A DNA stretch of 35,447 nucleotides from DASXTS01 sp036505275 (GCA_036505275.1 DASXTS010000040.1:1-35447); one strand, 5' to 3'. Shown: positions 1 through 8,126, counted from the first letter of the stretch. Program-made: numbers and translations. The notes: generated by a model not told the origin, from the sequence alone.

Positions 1-1268
1 CCCGACGAGGTGGACAGGAACGCGGCGAACGCCCCGGCCGCGACCAGCGCGGCCAGCACCCTGGCCGGCCACGACTCGAGCACCGCACCGGGCAGCATCA
101 GCACCGCGGCGTCGGTTTCGCCCGTGATCAGCAACTGCGGCTCGTACAGCCTGGCCAGCACCCCGCATACGGTCGGGAACAGGTAGAACAGGCCCAGCAG
201 CGCCAGCACCACGAGCGTGGTCGAACGGGCCGCCCGGCCGTCCGGGTTGGTGTAGAAGCGGACCAGCACGTGCGGCAGGCCCATCGTGCCCAGGAACGTG
301 GCCAGGATCAGCGAGTAGGTGGCGAGCAGCGGGTGCCCGCCGTCGAAGCCCTGCAGCGGCCGCAACCACCCCTCGTTGTCCGCCGGCGCCCCGGTCACCA
401 CCGGCACCGCCGACCCGGCCGCGAAGACGAGCGTGCTGCCGGCCCTCACCTGGTGCAGGCCGGGCCCCCAGACCATGTTGCCCCGGACCAGCGCGCCGTC
501 CACCCTGGCGGGCTCCTCGGCCGACCTGCCGTGGATCCCCACCAGCACCGGGGTGCTCACCTGCAGTACGACATCCGTCTGCACGGTCACCGTGGTCTTC
601 GTGGTGAACGCCGGCGGGTGGTCGGCGCCGATGGCCCGCAACGCCGAGGTCCGCTCGCCGGAGGCCCCGATCAGCAGCACGAATACCGGGACGGCCAGCG
701 CGGAGAGCTTGAGCCAGTACTGGAACGCCTGTACGAACGTGACCGAGCGCAGGCCGCCGGCCATGACGTTCGTCACGATGAGGGCGGCCACCACGGCGGC
801 GCCGACCCAGCTTCGCCAGCCGGTCAGTACCGACAAGGTCAGTCCGGCGCCCTGGAACTGCGGCACCAGGTAGAGCCACCCGATGATCACCACAAGGCCG
901 GTGGCCAACCGCCGCAGCTGCACCGAGCGCAGCCGGGCCTCGGCGAAGTCCGGCAGCGTGTACGCGCCGGAGCGGCGCAGCGGCGCCGCGACGAACATCA
1001 GCAGCGCCAGGTAACCGGCGGTGAAACCGATCGGGTACCACAGGGCGTCCACGCCGTCCTTGAGCACCAGCCCGGCGATGCCGAGGAACGACGCGGCGGA
1101 CAGGTACTCGCCGGAGATCGCCGCGGCGTTCCACCCCGGTCCGACGTTGCGTGCGGCCACCAGGAAGTTCGACGTGGTGCGCGAGAACCGCAGGCCGAAC
1201 CCGCCGAAGGCGACGGTCGCCAGCCCGACCACCGCGACGGCCAGCAGCGCGTAGAGATCTGGCTGCAC
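1..1268 (-). CDS. Sodium:solute symporter (SSS family, ActP-like), 3' end outside window
   Basis: Reading the minus strand from a GTG at 1268 gives about 422 residues with no stop before the window edge. The N-terminus has alternating hydrophobic helices and the SSS-type stretch around residues 38-66 (AARNVGPGWNAAAISGEYLS, then AASFLGIAG). It continues through GFTAGYLALLMFVAAPLRR and FLGTMGLPHVLVRFYTNPDG, as in cation/acetate symporters. An extracytoplasmic insert of roughly 100 residues near residues 205-305 is typical of actinobacterial members. The start lies 9 nt after the stop of a small two-helix membrane protein, the usual partner arrangement. Likely role: sodium- or proton-coupled uptake of a short organic acid such as acetate or pyruvate; the substrate is inferred from the family. 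The GTG has no clear Shine-Dalgarno sequence, so coupling to the upstream gene is likely. Confidence 0.88.
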   Translation of the reverse strand, partial: MQPDLYALLAVAVVGLATVAFGGFGLRFSRTTSNFLVAARNVGPGWNAAAISGEYLSAASFLGIAGLVLKDGVDALWYPIGFTAGYLALLMFVAAPLRRSGAYTLPDFAEARLRSVQLRRLATGLVVIIGWLYLVPQFQGAGLTLSVLTGWRSWVGAAVVAALIVTNVMAGGLRSVTFVQAFQYWLKLSALAVPVFVLLIGASGERTSALRAIGADHPPAFTTKTTVTVQTDVVLQVSTPVLVGIHGRSAEEPARVDGALVRGNMVWGPGLHQVRAGSTLVFAAGSAVPVVTGAPADNEGWLRPLQGFDGGHPLLATYSLILATFLGTMGLPHVLVRFYTNPDGRAARSTTLVVLALLGLFYLFPTVCGVLARLYEPQLLITGETDAAVLMLPGAVLESWPARVLAALVAAGAFAAFLSTSS

Positions 1269-1277
1269 GGCCGGCGG

Positions 1278-1730
1278 TCAGTCTTCGACCATGTTGACGA
1301 AGTTCTGCTCGGTCCGCTCCGCCAGCCGCACGTACACCCAGCCGACGATGAGCAGGAACGGGTAGACCGCCACGCCGAGCACCAGCCAGGGCAGCCGGAT
1401 GCCGAACACGCTGGCCCGGCCGATGTCCTCGCCGTAGTAGAAGACCAGCGGCAGCCCCCCGACGATGACCCCGACGAGCAGCGCCAACCACAGCGACACA
1501 GACAGCTGCGCCCTGATCAGCGACCGGACCAGCATCTCGCCGACCCCGGTCTGCTCCTCCACCTCGGCAAGCGTGCGCACCACCCGCCTGGCCCGCTTGC
1601 GCTCGGCCAGCACCACCCGCACCCGCTTGGGCGGCGGCCCCGGCCGGTCCGGCGGCTGCAGGGGGTGGGCGAACTCCGGTAGCCAGCGCCCCGATCGGCC
1701 GCCGGTGCCGCGATCTTCCAGGTCGCTCAC
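1278..1730 (-). CDS. Small two-helix membrane protein, symporter partner
   Basis: 150 residues from a GTG at 1730. The first ~55 residues are charged and Arg/Pro rich, followed by an amphipathic segment (RARRVVRTLAEVEEQTGVGE). Two membrane helices follow (about residues 75-98 and 107-133), and the tail ends YVRLAERTEQNFVNMVED. This is the architecture and position of the DUF485-type subunits encoded just before SSS acetate symporters, but family membership is inferred from layout, not a profile hit. The start overlaps the response-regulator stop by 4 nt (GTGA at 1727-1730), which chose this start over upstream in-frame codons and implies translational coupling. Confidence 0.8.
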   Translation of the reverse strand: MSDLEDRGTGGRSGRWLPEFAHPLQPPDRPGPPPKRVRVVLAERKRARRVVRTLAEVEEQTGVGEMLVRSLIRAQLSVSLWLALLVGVIVGGLPLVFYYGEDIGRASVFGIRLPWLVLGVAVYPFLLIVGWVYVRLAERTEQNFVNMVED

Positions 1731-2524
1731 CGCTGGTTCCACGCCTGCTTGGCGGCCCGGACCAGCCGGTCCTTCAGCTCGCGGGTGTGCCGGCGGCTCA
1801 CCGGCAGCTCGGCCGGCTCGGCCGCGCCACCGATCCGCACCACGTACCCAGACGCGGCCATCCGCAGCTCGGTCACCAGCGGCAACGCCACCAGGTACGA
1901 GCGGTGGATGCGGACGAACCCGGCGTCGGCCCACTTGTCCTCGAGCACGGACAGCGGGATGCGGACCAGGTGGCTGCCCTCGGCGGTGTGTAACCGTGCG
2001 TAGTCACCCTGGGCCTCGACGAACCGCACGGATGAGCGCGGCACGAGCTTGGTGGTGCCGGCGAGCTCGACCGGGATCACCTCGTCCTCGGTGCGGTCCT
2101 GCTCCTCCGGCGCCGCCGCGGCGCGGGTCCGCAGCACCCTGCGCAGGGACTCGGCCAGCCGCTCCTCGTTGAGCGGCTTCATCAGGTAGTCGACGGCGCC
2201 CACGTCGTACGCCTCGACGGCGCGGTCGCCGTACCCGGTCACGAAAACCACGGCCGGCGGCATGGTCAGGGTGGCGAAGAGCCTCGCCAGCTCCAGCCCG
2301 TCGAGCCCGGGCATGCCGATGTCGAGGTACACCACGTCGATCGGTGTGCGGCCGGGCTCGTCCATGTCCCGCAGCCGGCGCAGCGCGTCGGTGGCGTCCA
2401 GCGCCGTGAACAGCAGGCCGACCTGCGGCTGCCGGTCCAGCAGGAACTTCAGTTCGGCTAGTGCCGGCCGCTCGTCGTCCACGGCCAGGACGACAAGCCC
2501 GGCCTTGTTGTCATCCGCGCTCAT
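1727..2524 (-). CDS. LytTR-family response regulator
   Basis: 265 residues from the ATG at 2524. Residues 10-125 form a receiver: acidic pair D16/D17 in LAVDDE, phospho-acceptor D68 in VVYLDIGMPGLDG, and K116 in DYLMKPLNE. After a linker, residues ~160-260 form a LytTR DNA-binding domain (VPRSSVRFVEAQGDYARLHT, then VRIHRSYLVAL). LytTR regulators bind imperfect direct repeats and usually control one transporter or exporter. This gene is cotranscribed with the small membrane protein and symporter and divergent from a LytS-type kinase, which suggests a nutrient-sensing circuit comparable to BtsSR or YpdAB. The in-frame extension to 2758 was rejected because it runs back through the divergent promoter region. 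Confidence 0.92.
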   Translation of the reverse strand: MSADDNKAGLVVLAVDDERPALAELKFLLDRQPQVGLLFTALDATDALRRLRDMDEPGRTPIDVVYLDIGMPGLDGLELARLFATLTMPPAVVFVTGYGDRAVEAYDVGAVDYLMKPLNEERLAESLRRVLRTRAAAAPEEQDRTEDEVIPVELAGTTKLVPRSSVRFVEAQGDYARLHTAEGSHLVRIPLSVLEDKWADAGFVRIHRSYLVALPLVTELRMAASGYVVRIGGAAEPAELPVSRRHTRELKDRLVRAAKQAWNQR

Positions 2525-2544
2525 TCGCAGGGTGCCCCTAGGTC

Positions 2545-2575
2545 TGCCGATGACCCGCGGGGTCGAGCATCGGCA
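2545..2575. promoter_or_regulatory. Nested inverted repeat before the LytTR regulator
   Basis: Arms TGCCGATG (2545-2552) and CATCGGCA (2568-2575) are perfect complements. Inside them GACCC/GGGTC (2552-2556 and 2560-2564) forms a second stem with a 3-nt loop. The element lies about 20 nt upstream of the regulator ATG and could be a leader hairpin or an operator. No binding protein can be assigned. Confidence 0.45.
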
Positions 2576-2730
2576 CTGCTTCGGCCATCCTGCCCATCCT
2601 GGACGCTCCGTGTCCACGCCCCAATGCCGGGACGAGCGACCCTTACCCATTCGTGACGGGTCGTAGCAGGCAGCGGACACGGTCACCGGCATGGTTGCTC
2701 CGGGTAGCAGACACGGCGGAACATAGGCGC

Positions 2731-3981
2731 GTGCGTGACCTGCTGAGCGATCCAGCAATCATGGTCGGGCTGGGCCTGATCGCGGTGATCGGCATTGGCG
2801 GCACGGCCATCATGGTGCGCGGCCGCCGCTCGTTCACCTCCCCGGCCGAGAAGGCGACGTTCACCGCGCTGCACACCATGGCGATGGCCGCACCGGCGCT
2901 GCGCCGCGGGCTGTCCGTCGATTCGGCGGCCGCCGCCGCGCCGCTGCTGCGCGAGCTGCTGGACTGCCGGGCGTTGATGATCACTGGGGAGGACGGCAAC
3001 TACCTCGCCTGGGACGGCGAGTTCACCCACCACGGCCAGGGCATGATCGACCAGGCGGCCAAGGTCGCGGACAGCGGTCAGCGGGTGGTGCTCGGCGGTT
3101 ACGAGGTGGACTGCGGCCGCGTCGACTGTCCGATCCGCGGCGCCGTGATCGTGCCGCTCGAGGTGGACGGTGCCGTGGTCGGCACCCTCGCCGCCCTCAC
3201 CTCCTCAGCGAGCGCCGCCCGGTTCGGGCTGGTCCGCGCCGCGACCGAGGTGGCCCGCTACGTCTCCACCCAGCTCGAGCTCGCCGAGCTGGACGAGTCG
3301 CGCTCGCGCCTGGCGCAGGCCGAGGTCCGCGCGCTGCGGGCCCAGATCTCCCCACATTTCGTCTACAACGCCCTGAACACGATCGCCTCGTTCGTGCGCA
3401 CCGACCCGGAGGAGGCCCGCGAGCTGCTGCTCGAGTTCGCCGACTTCACCCGCTACTCGTTCCGCACCGCCGGCGAGTTCACCACGCTGGCCGAGGAGCT
3501 GCGCAACGTCGACCGCTACCTGACCCTGGAGCGGGCCCGCTTCGGCGACCGGCTGCAGGTGCGGCTGCAGATCGCGCCCGAGGTGCTGCCGGTGGTGCTG
3601 CCGTTCCTCGCGCTGCAACCGCTGGTGGAGAACGCCGTGCGGCACGGGCTGGGCGGCAAGCCCGACGGCGGCACGATCAGCGTGACCGCGGAGGACGCCG
3701 GCACCGAGTGCGTGATCAGCGTCGAGGACGACGGGGTAGGCATGGACCCGGCGCGGCTGCGCGACGAGATGACCGATTCGCACCTGTCCGGCGCGCATGT
3801 CGGGCTCGGCAACGTGCACGACCGGCTGCGCTCGGCCTTCGGTGACGACTACGGGCTGGTCGTGGAGACCGAGCGTGGCGCTGGCATGAAGGTCAGCCTG
3901 CGGGTGCCCAAGTTCCGCGTCGGGGTGCGCGCCGCGCCGGTGCCGTCGCTGCCGGTTGCCCAGGCCGAGGCGCTGTCCTGA
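2731..3981 (+). CDS. LytS-type sensor histidine kinase
   Basis: 417 residues from the GTG at 2731; in-frame codons further upstream (GTG at 2653) lie in the divergent promoter region. One membrane helix lies near residues 8-28 (IMVGLGLIAVIGIGGTAIMV). A GAF-like sensor region follows at ~40-180 and contains a DCGRVDCPI segment with two spaced cysteines. The His_kinase domain has the phospho-acceptor H209 in RAQISPHFVYNALNTIASF, then an HATPase domain with the N-box LVENAVRHGLGG and the G-box EDDGVGMD and GLGNVHDRL. This order is that of the LytS/YpdA class. It very probably phosphorylates the divergently encoded LytTR regulator and so controls the symporter. The signal sensed is unknown; the paired cysteines may matter. 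Confidence 0.9.
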   Translation: MRDLLSDPAIMVGLGLIAVIGIGGTAIMVRGRRSFTSPAEKATFTALHTMAMAAPALRRGLSVDSAAAAAPLLRELLDCRALMITGEDGNYLAWDGEFTHHGQGMIDQAAKVADSGQRVVLGGYEVDCGRVDCPIRGAVIVPLEVDGAVVGTLAALTSSASAARFGLVRAATEVARYVSTQLELAELDESRSRLAQAEVRALRAQISPHFVYNALNTIASFVRTDPEEARELLLEFADFTRYSFRTAGEFTTLAEELRNVDRYLTLERARFGDRLQVRLQIAPEVLPVVLPFLALQPLVENAVRHGLGGKPDGGTISVTAEDAGTECVISVEDDGVGMDPARLRDEMTDSHLSGAHVGLGNVHDRLRSAFGDDYGLVVETERGAGMKVSLRVPKFRVGVRAAPVPSLPVAQAEALS

Positions 3982-4013
3982 GCGAACGCCGCCGGGACCG
4001 GCCGAGCGCGTCG

Positions 4014-4019
4014 TAGGCT
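4014..4019 (+). promoter_or_regulatory. -10 element TAGGCT for a leaderless peptidase transcript
   Basis: TAGGCT ends 7 nt before the ATG at 4027 and no Shine-Dalgarno sequence lies between. This is the geometry of leaderless actinobacterial promoters. Confidence 0.5.
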
Positions 4020-4026
4020 CGATGGC

Positions 4027-4902
4027 ATGACCGCCACCCAACGCCTGCTGTCCCGCCTGCCCGTGCTCCGCGATCGCGCCGACTCCCGCCCGACCGTCGC
4101 CGTGGTCAAGCTGCACGGGTTGATCACCCCGACGCCCACCCCGCTGACTCGCGGCGTCATCAATGCCACGAGCACGGAGAGCGCGCTGACCAGGGCGTTC
4201 GATCAGGATCGGCTGGCCGCGGTGGCGCTGACGATCAACTCGCCCGGCGGCGCGGCCACCCAGTCGGCGCTGGTCGCGGACCGCATCCGCCAGCTGGCCG
4301 ACGAGAAGAACGTGCCGGTGCTGGCGTTCTGCGAGGACGTGGTGGCCTCCGGCGGCTACTGGCTGGCCTGCGCCGCCGACGACATCTTCGCGCACGCCAC
4401 GTCGATCGTCGGTTCGATCGGCGTGGTCAGCCGCGGGTTCGGCATGCATGGGCTGATCGATCGCATCGGCGTGGAGCGCCGGTTGCACACCGCCGGCGAG
4501 CACAAGGCCAGGCTGGACCCCTTCCTGCCGGAGAAGGAGGACGACGTCGCCTGGCTCACCGGCATGCAGGCGCAGCTGCACGAGCTCTTCGTCGAGTGGG
4601 TGCGGTCCCGCCGCGGCGCGCGGCTGAGCACCGGCACCGAGCTGTTCGACGGCGAGGTGTGGACCGGCACCCGAGCCGCCGAGCTGGGCCTGGTGGACGG
4701 CGTCGGCACCCTGCGCGAGATCGTCGGCAAGCGCTTCCCGGACGCCGAGATCACCACCGTCGAACCGCGCAAGGCGCTGCTGGCCCGGCTCGGCATCGGC
4801 CCGGCCGCCGCGTCCGCCGGCCGCACCGGCGGCGGCGATCTGGCGCTGTCCCTGCTGGAGGCGCTGGAGCACCGCGCCGCCTGGGCCCGCTTCGGGCTGT
4901 AG
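4027..4902 (+). CDS. S49-family serine peptidase (SppA/SohB-like)
   Basis: 291 residues. A ClpP/crotonase-type fold is indicated by VAVVKLHGLI (residues 24-33) and ALTINSPGG (67-75). The catalytic dyad is Ser108 in VVASGGYW and Lys160 in GEHKARLDPF. Members degrade signal peptides or membrane-protein fragments at the cytoplasmic membrane. No signal peptide or strong membrane helix is seen here, so a soluble or peripheral form is likely. It ends 3 nt before the convergent stop of a small acidic protein. It is preceded by a leaderless-type -10 and is probably monocistronic. Confidence 0.88.
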   Translation: MTATQRLLSRLPVLRDRADSRPTVAVVKLHGLITPTPTPLTRGVINATSTESALTRAFDQDRLAAVALTINSPGGAATQSALVADRIRQLADEKNVPVLAFCEDVVASGGYWLACAADDIFAHATSIVGSIGVVSRGFGMHGLIDRIGVERRLHTAGEHKARLDPFLPEKEDDVAWLTGMQAQLHELFVEWVRSRRGARLSTGTELFDGEVWTGTRAAELGLVDGVGTLREIVGKRFPDAEITTVEPRKALLARLGIGPAAASAGRTGGGDLALSLLEALEHRAAWARFGL

Positions 4903-4905
4903 ACC

Positions 4906-5187
4906 CTAGTCCCGCCGTTCCGGGCCGCCGTCGTCAACCAGCCGAAGCCACTCGCCGAGCGGGGTGTCCTGTGCCTCGTCGTCGGGCTGCGCGTCCTCCG
5001 GCAGCTCCTCGGTCAGCCGCAGGCTCAGCGGCTCGCCCTCGTTCTCCTCGCGCGGCGTCGTGCCGTACCGGTCGGCGGCCGCCCAGTCGTCCGGCGGGTC
5101 GGTGTACTCCAGCTCACCGACCTCGTCCTGGTCGGTCGCCTCGTCCGGCGGCAGGCCCTCGAAGTCGCCGGTGTCCCGATCGGTCAT
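4906..5187 (-). CDS. Small acidic protein, DUF5709-like
   Basis: 93 residues from the ATG at 5187 (MTDRDTGDFEGL). It is rich in Asp and Glu and probably disordered. The central segment RYGTTPREENEGEPLSLRLTEELPED resembles the Gly-Thr-Thr, Glu-rich and Arg-Leu pattern of actinobacterial DUF5709 proteins. Function is unknown for that family. The longer frame to 5280 was rejected because its extra N-terminus is low-complexity and not typical. It is convergent with the S49 peptidase. Family assignment is tentative. Confidence 0.65.
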   Translation of the reverse strand: MTDRDTGDFEGLPPDEATDQDEVGELEYTDPPDDWAAADRYGTTPREENEGEPLSLRLTEELPEDAQPDDEAQDTPLGEWLRLVDDGGPERRD

Positions 5188-5242
5188 GGGTCCACTGTCC
5201 CAGCGCGGTCGAAGGCCGGCCACCGGAGCCACCGCAAGGCCG

Positions 5243-5413
5243 TCAGGAGCCGCAGGTGTCCGCCGGCTCCCGCATCCCATCGACCGGTTCGGCGGCCGGC
5301 TCGTCGGCTACCGGCTTGACGAACAACGTGCCGCCGCCCGGCTCGCGCCGGAACCAGTCGACCCGGGTCAGCGACGGCGTTGCCGGGGTGCCGTCGCCCA
5401 TCTCTGCTGGCAT
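5243..5413 (-). CDS. Small hypothetical protein downstream of the HExxH gene
   Basis: 56 residues if started at the ATG at 5413; an ATG at 5401 would give 52. From residue 5 onward nearly every third codon position is G or C, which supports this frame over the overlapping 79-codon frame starting at 5423. Visible features: a central SLTRVDWFRREPGGGTLFVK, an acidic proline-rich stretch, and the C-terminus DTCGS with the single cysteine. An AGGA lies about 9 nt before the ATG at 5413. It is 130 nt downstream of, and on the same strand as, the HExxH/PqqD-like gene, so it is a possible precursor peptide for it. That link is inference; it could equally be an unrelated conserved small protein. Confidence 0.5.
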   Translation of the reverse strand: MPAEMGDGTPATPSLTRVDWFRREPGGGTLFVKPVADEPAAEPVDGMREPADTCGS

Positions 5414-5491
5414 TCTTGGCCATCCTGTCAATCGGGGACTCAGGAGAAGCGCAGTCTAGCCAAAACTAACGGCTTGGCCCGGAGGAATGGC

Positions 5492-5501
5492 AAACGTTTG
5501 G
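5492..5501. promoter_or_regulatory. Palindrome CAAACGTTTG, possible operator
   Basis: A perfect 10-bp palindrome in the 129-bp gap between the HExxH gene and the small ORF, in a locally AT-richer patch. LacI-type and other regulators use similar sites. There is no direct support for binding here, and no other feature was seen in this gap. Confidence 0.25.
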
Positions 5502-5542
5502 GTAACAGGCCGTAATCCGCCTGACCGGGGATCGGCCACCGC

Positions 5543-6868
5543 CTAATCGGCGGACCTGCCGTCACCGGCCGTAGTATGGATAATGCCGAGGCGGGCCATA
5601 TCGGACACCAGGGTGCCGACGCGTTCCGCTGCCGTCGACTCCGGAACGCCGCGACGCCGGGCGAAGGCCGTAACGGCATCGTCATGCGGCAGGCCGGCGA
5701 GGAGTTCGAGAAGGCACGCGGCCTCGTCGGTCACGAAGAACAGCTCAGGTGGCCGTGATCGGCGGCCGACCAGGACCCGGTCGCTGCGGGAGCACCGCCG
5801 AATGACCAGCCCGGGTTCCACCATGCGGCCGCTTCCCGAGGTTCCGCGGTGCCGCTGCGCCGGCCCCCCGGACGGCGCCGGGGCCGCCGCGGGCCGCCGG
5901 CCGCACATTCCCGCGATCAAGATATGTGCATCGGCGCCGAGATATCCACCCCGCTCCAACAGCCATTCGCAAAGAATTGTGGCCCGTTCGCGGGCAACCG
6001 GCAGCAGCGATCCGGATTCGACGGCGTCGAATGCGGCAATGCCGCCGGCGTCATCGACGAGCTGCGCCATGCAGGAATAGGCATGGGCGGCCGCGAGCGT
6101 TTGTTCGAGCGGCCACTGCCGGCCCACCGGCGGCCAGGTCGGCTCGAATGGCGGGCACCCGTCGGACTCGACGGTCAGCATCGAGCCGGTGATGGCCAGA
6201 TCGAACAGTTTCTGGTGAGCCGCCTCGTGTACCAACCATTCGGCGGCCTCCACAGCCGACCGGGGTGGGCTCAGCAGCACCAGCCCCGGATAGCTGCGCG
6301 ACGAGGCGGACGCCAACGTGCCGGCACTGTCCGGATCCACCACGCCGAGCAATGCGACATGGGCGAGCAGATCATCGGCGAGGGCCGGGCTGAGCGACCT
6401 GGCGAGCGCAATTCCGCCGGCGATCGGCTCGAGCGCCGCGGGGAATCGTTCCCCGTCGGCCTCGGTGAGCAGCCGCAATGACCGGACGCTCGCGGTTTGT
6501 CTGGTCAACTCGGCGCCGACCGCGGCCACCGCGTCGCAGAGCTGCACGTTCGCCTCGCGCCGCGAGGCCACCGGAATCCGCCTGTGACCGCTGTGCAGCC
6601 ATCCAATGTCGGCCACGACGGCATCGAGCGGAACCACCTCGTCGGACAACATCGGAGGACCGGTCGCGAGCGCCCTGCCGATGCGGCCCCGAAAGGACGG
6701 GCTGTCCAGCACGTTCGGCTCGAGTCCGGTCAAATCCGCCGCCGGCCGAAGCAGGTCTGAGGCCAACTGGTAGAGCGTTCGGCGCGCATCGAGCAGTGCG
6801 TCCACCGGCGCTATCGAGGCGTGCACTTCCGGTAAGTCACCGGAGTCAGTCGAAATGGTTGTTGTCAT
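5543..6868 (-). CDS. HExxH-motif putative peptide-modifying enzyme with C-terminal PqqD-like (RRE) domain
   Basis: 441 residues from the ATG at 6868. Residues 205-270 carry WLVHEAAHQKLFDLA (H214, E215, H218) and then GRQWPLEQTLAAAHAYS with R250 and H262. This spacing fits the HExxH family of putative peptide modifiers, some of which are 2-oxoglutarate-dependent beta-hydroxylases. In that family the two HExxH histidines and a later His bind iron and an Arg holds the co-substrate. Residues ~352-435 (GLVIRRCSRSDRVLVG, ELFFVTDEAACLLELLAG, TLVSDMARLGIIH) look like a PqqD-type winged helix, the RiPP recognition element. A Pro/Ala/Gly-rich linker (~325-350) separates the domains. The gene overlaps the upstream membrane-protein gene by 23 nt, so the two are coupled. 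Codon use is visibly more AT-tolerant than its neighbours, suggesting horizontal transfer. A metalloprotease is the main alternative. Confidence 0.62.
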   Translation of the reverse strand: MTTTISTDSGDLPEVHASIAPVDALLDARRTLYQLASDLLRPAADLTGLEPNVLDSPSFRGRIGRALATGPPMLSDEVVPLDAVVADIGWLHSGHRRIPVASRREANVQLCDAVAAVGAELTRQTASVRSLRLLTEADGERFPAALEPIAGGIALARSLSPALADDLLAHVALLGVVDPDSAGTLASASSRSYPGLVLLSPPRSAVEAAEWLVHEAAHQKLFDLAITGSMLTVESDGCPPFEPTWPPVGRQWPLEQTLAAAHAYSCMAQLVDDAGGIAAFDAVESGSLLPVARERATILCEWLLERGGYLGADAHILIAGMCGRRPAAAPAPSGGPAQRHRGTSGSGRMVEPGLVIRRCSRSDRVLVGRRSRPPELFFVTDEAACLLELLAGLPHDDAVTAFARRRGVPESTAAERVGTLVSDMARLGIIHTTAGDGRSAD

Positions 6869-7988
6869 TCGTGCTCGGCTTCCACATCAGGGCCACGCCG
6901 TGGCCGGGGAGAAGCCAGGACCGTACCGAAAGATCAGCTAGCGCTTCTGCCGGTATCCACCGGCCGGACATGAGGGCCGATCGGAAGGTGAACGGGACAA
7001 CACGGAAGAGCAGCGGGTCGTCGCCGTCCCAGCCGAGGCCGGTGGCGTCGAACCCGACCCGCTCCAGGTAGCACGGGTACGGGGCCTGCCAGAAGCAGAA
7101 GGGGTCGCCGAACGGTTGGAGTGAGGTCGAGATGAGCGACATGCTGCGGATCGAGCCGACCGCATGGTCGACGTCCGCGAGCTCACCGAGGTCGAACTCG
7201 AAGATGCGCAGGCTGCGCAGATAGCTTATCGGGCTCTGTTTCGGCATATTGCCCACGGGCTGCCGAAAAAGTGTCAGGAACTCCGGCCAGTCCCGATACG
7301 ACACCTCCGACAGGGCCGCCCTGACCGGGTTCACCCGATGGTGGCTGCCGTCGAGGTCGACGTATTCGATGCCCAGGTGCGCCGAGGATGAAATCTCGTC
7401 GACGGACTTCTCGAACAAGGCCGGATTCGGCACGAACCACGATTCGTACAGCGGCACCCTCGTAGCCAACGCCAAGGCATCCCGAAGGTCGGGGTCGCAT
7501 GTTGCGAAGATGGCGAACCGGTGGTCGGTCACACTCTCCTTGAAGCTGTGCCGCACCGCAAGTCTCAGTTCGTAGGTCTGTGGGTCGACCCGACGCAATT
7601 GGTAGTCGACAAGGGTGCGCGTGCTGATCGTGAGATCATCCCCGCGCGGGTTGGCGCCAGCGCCGCCGAGAACTCCGGCCACCACCTCGTCCACCGGATG
7701 ATCATGCCCGTAGATTCGCCACAGCAGTTCCGACATGACAACCGCCGGCGGTGACGCGGCAACAATGGTTCGCGTGGACAACCGGGCGAATTCGTGGCCA
7801 ATCCGGGGCCGGAGCACCCGTCGGTAGACCGCAATGGCGAATGCCGTGCAGAGCAGCACCGGCCAGAGCGCGCCGGCGACCTCCAGGATGGCCTGGTCCA
7901 CGATCGAATCCGGCGGCGGCCATGCAATCGTTACGATAAGTAGCAGGAGTGCGGCCACCGCCAGTCCGACAACCAACGCTCGCTGCAC
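6846..7988 (-). CDS. Two-helix membrane protein of unknown function, coupled to the HExxH gene
   Basis: 380 residues from a GTG at 7988. Two N-terminal membrane helices (about 3-23 and 33-55) are separated by a short loop. The remaining ~320 residues look soluble and mixed alpha/beta, with no motif I recognise. Notable segments are TYELRLAVRHSFKESVTDHR, the aromatic/Cys-rich FCFWQAPYPCYLERVGF and the basic/Asn-rich C-terminus. It precedes and overlaps the HExxH/PqqD-like gene, so the two products probably act together. Roles such as membrane anchor, exporter accessory or immunity are guesses. Third positions contain more A/T than flanking core genes. No clear Shine-Dalgarno sequence precedes the GTG. 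The 138-bp gap upstream (7989-8126) shows no other ORF that I can support. Confidence 0.7.
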   Translation of the reverse strand: MQRALVVGLAVAALLLLIVTIAWPPPDSIVDQAILEVAGALWPVLLCTAFAIAVYRRVLRPRIGHEFARLSTRTIVAASPPAVVMSELLWRIYGHDHPVDEVVAGVLGGAGANPRGDDLTISTRTLVDYQLRRVDPQTYELRLAVRHSFKESVTDHRFAIFATCDPDLRDALALATRVPLYESWFVPNPALFEKSVDEISSSAHLGIEYVDLDGSHHRVNPVRAALSEVSYRDWPEFLTLFRQPVGNMPKQSPISYLRSLRIFEFDLGELADVDHAVGSIRSMSLISTSLQPFGDPFCFWQAPYPCYLERVGFDATGLGWDGDDPLLFRVVPFTFRSALMSGRWIPAEALADLSVRSWLLPGHGVALMWKPSTNDNNHFD

Positions 7989-8126
7989 CGCCCGCCCGTG
8001 CCCGCCCCGACTTTCCGCGCCGGGTACGAGCTCACCGGTCGCGGGAACTCACATCATGACTCGCAATTCCGGCAGCCGCCAGGGTTCGTGTTACTCAGCG
8101 GAACCGGTCGGACACCGGGCGGGAGA

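Noticed and set aside
270..1682. Long plus-strand open frame antisense to the symporter
   Set aside because: Arg/Pro/His-rich translation without family motifs; the minus strand gives a clear SSS transporter.
5184..5423. 79-codon minus-strand frame overlapping the small ORF
   Set aside because: Arg-rich with poor third-position bias; the 5243-5413 frame fits codon use better.
5488..5547. 19-codon plus-strand ORF after GGAGG
   Set aside because: The GGAGG lies 1 nt from the ATG, too close to work, and the ORF runs into the end of the HExxH gene.
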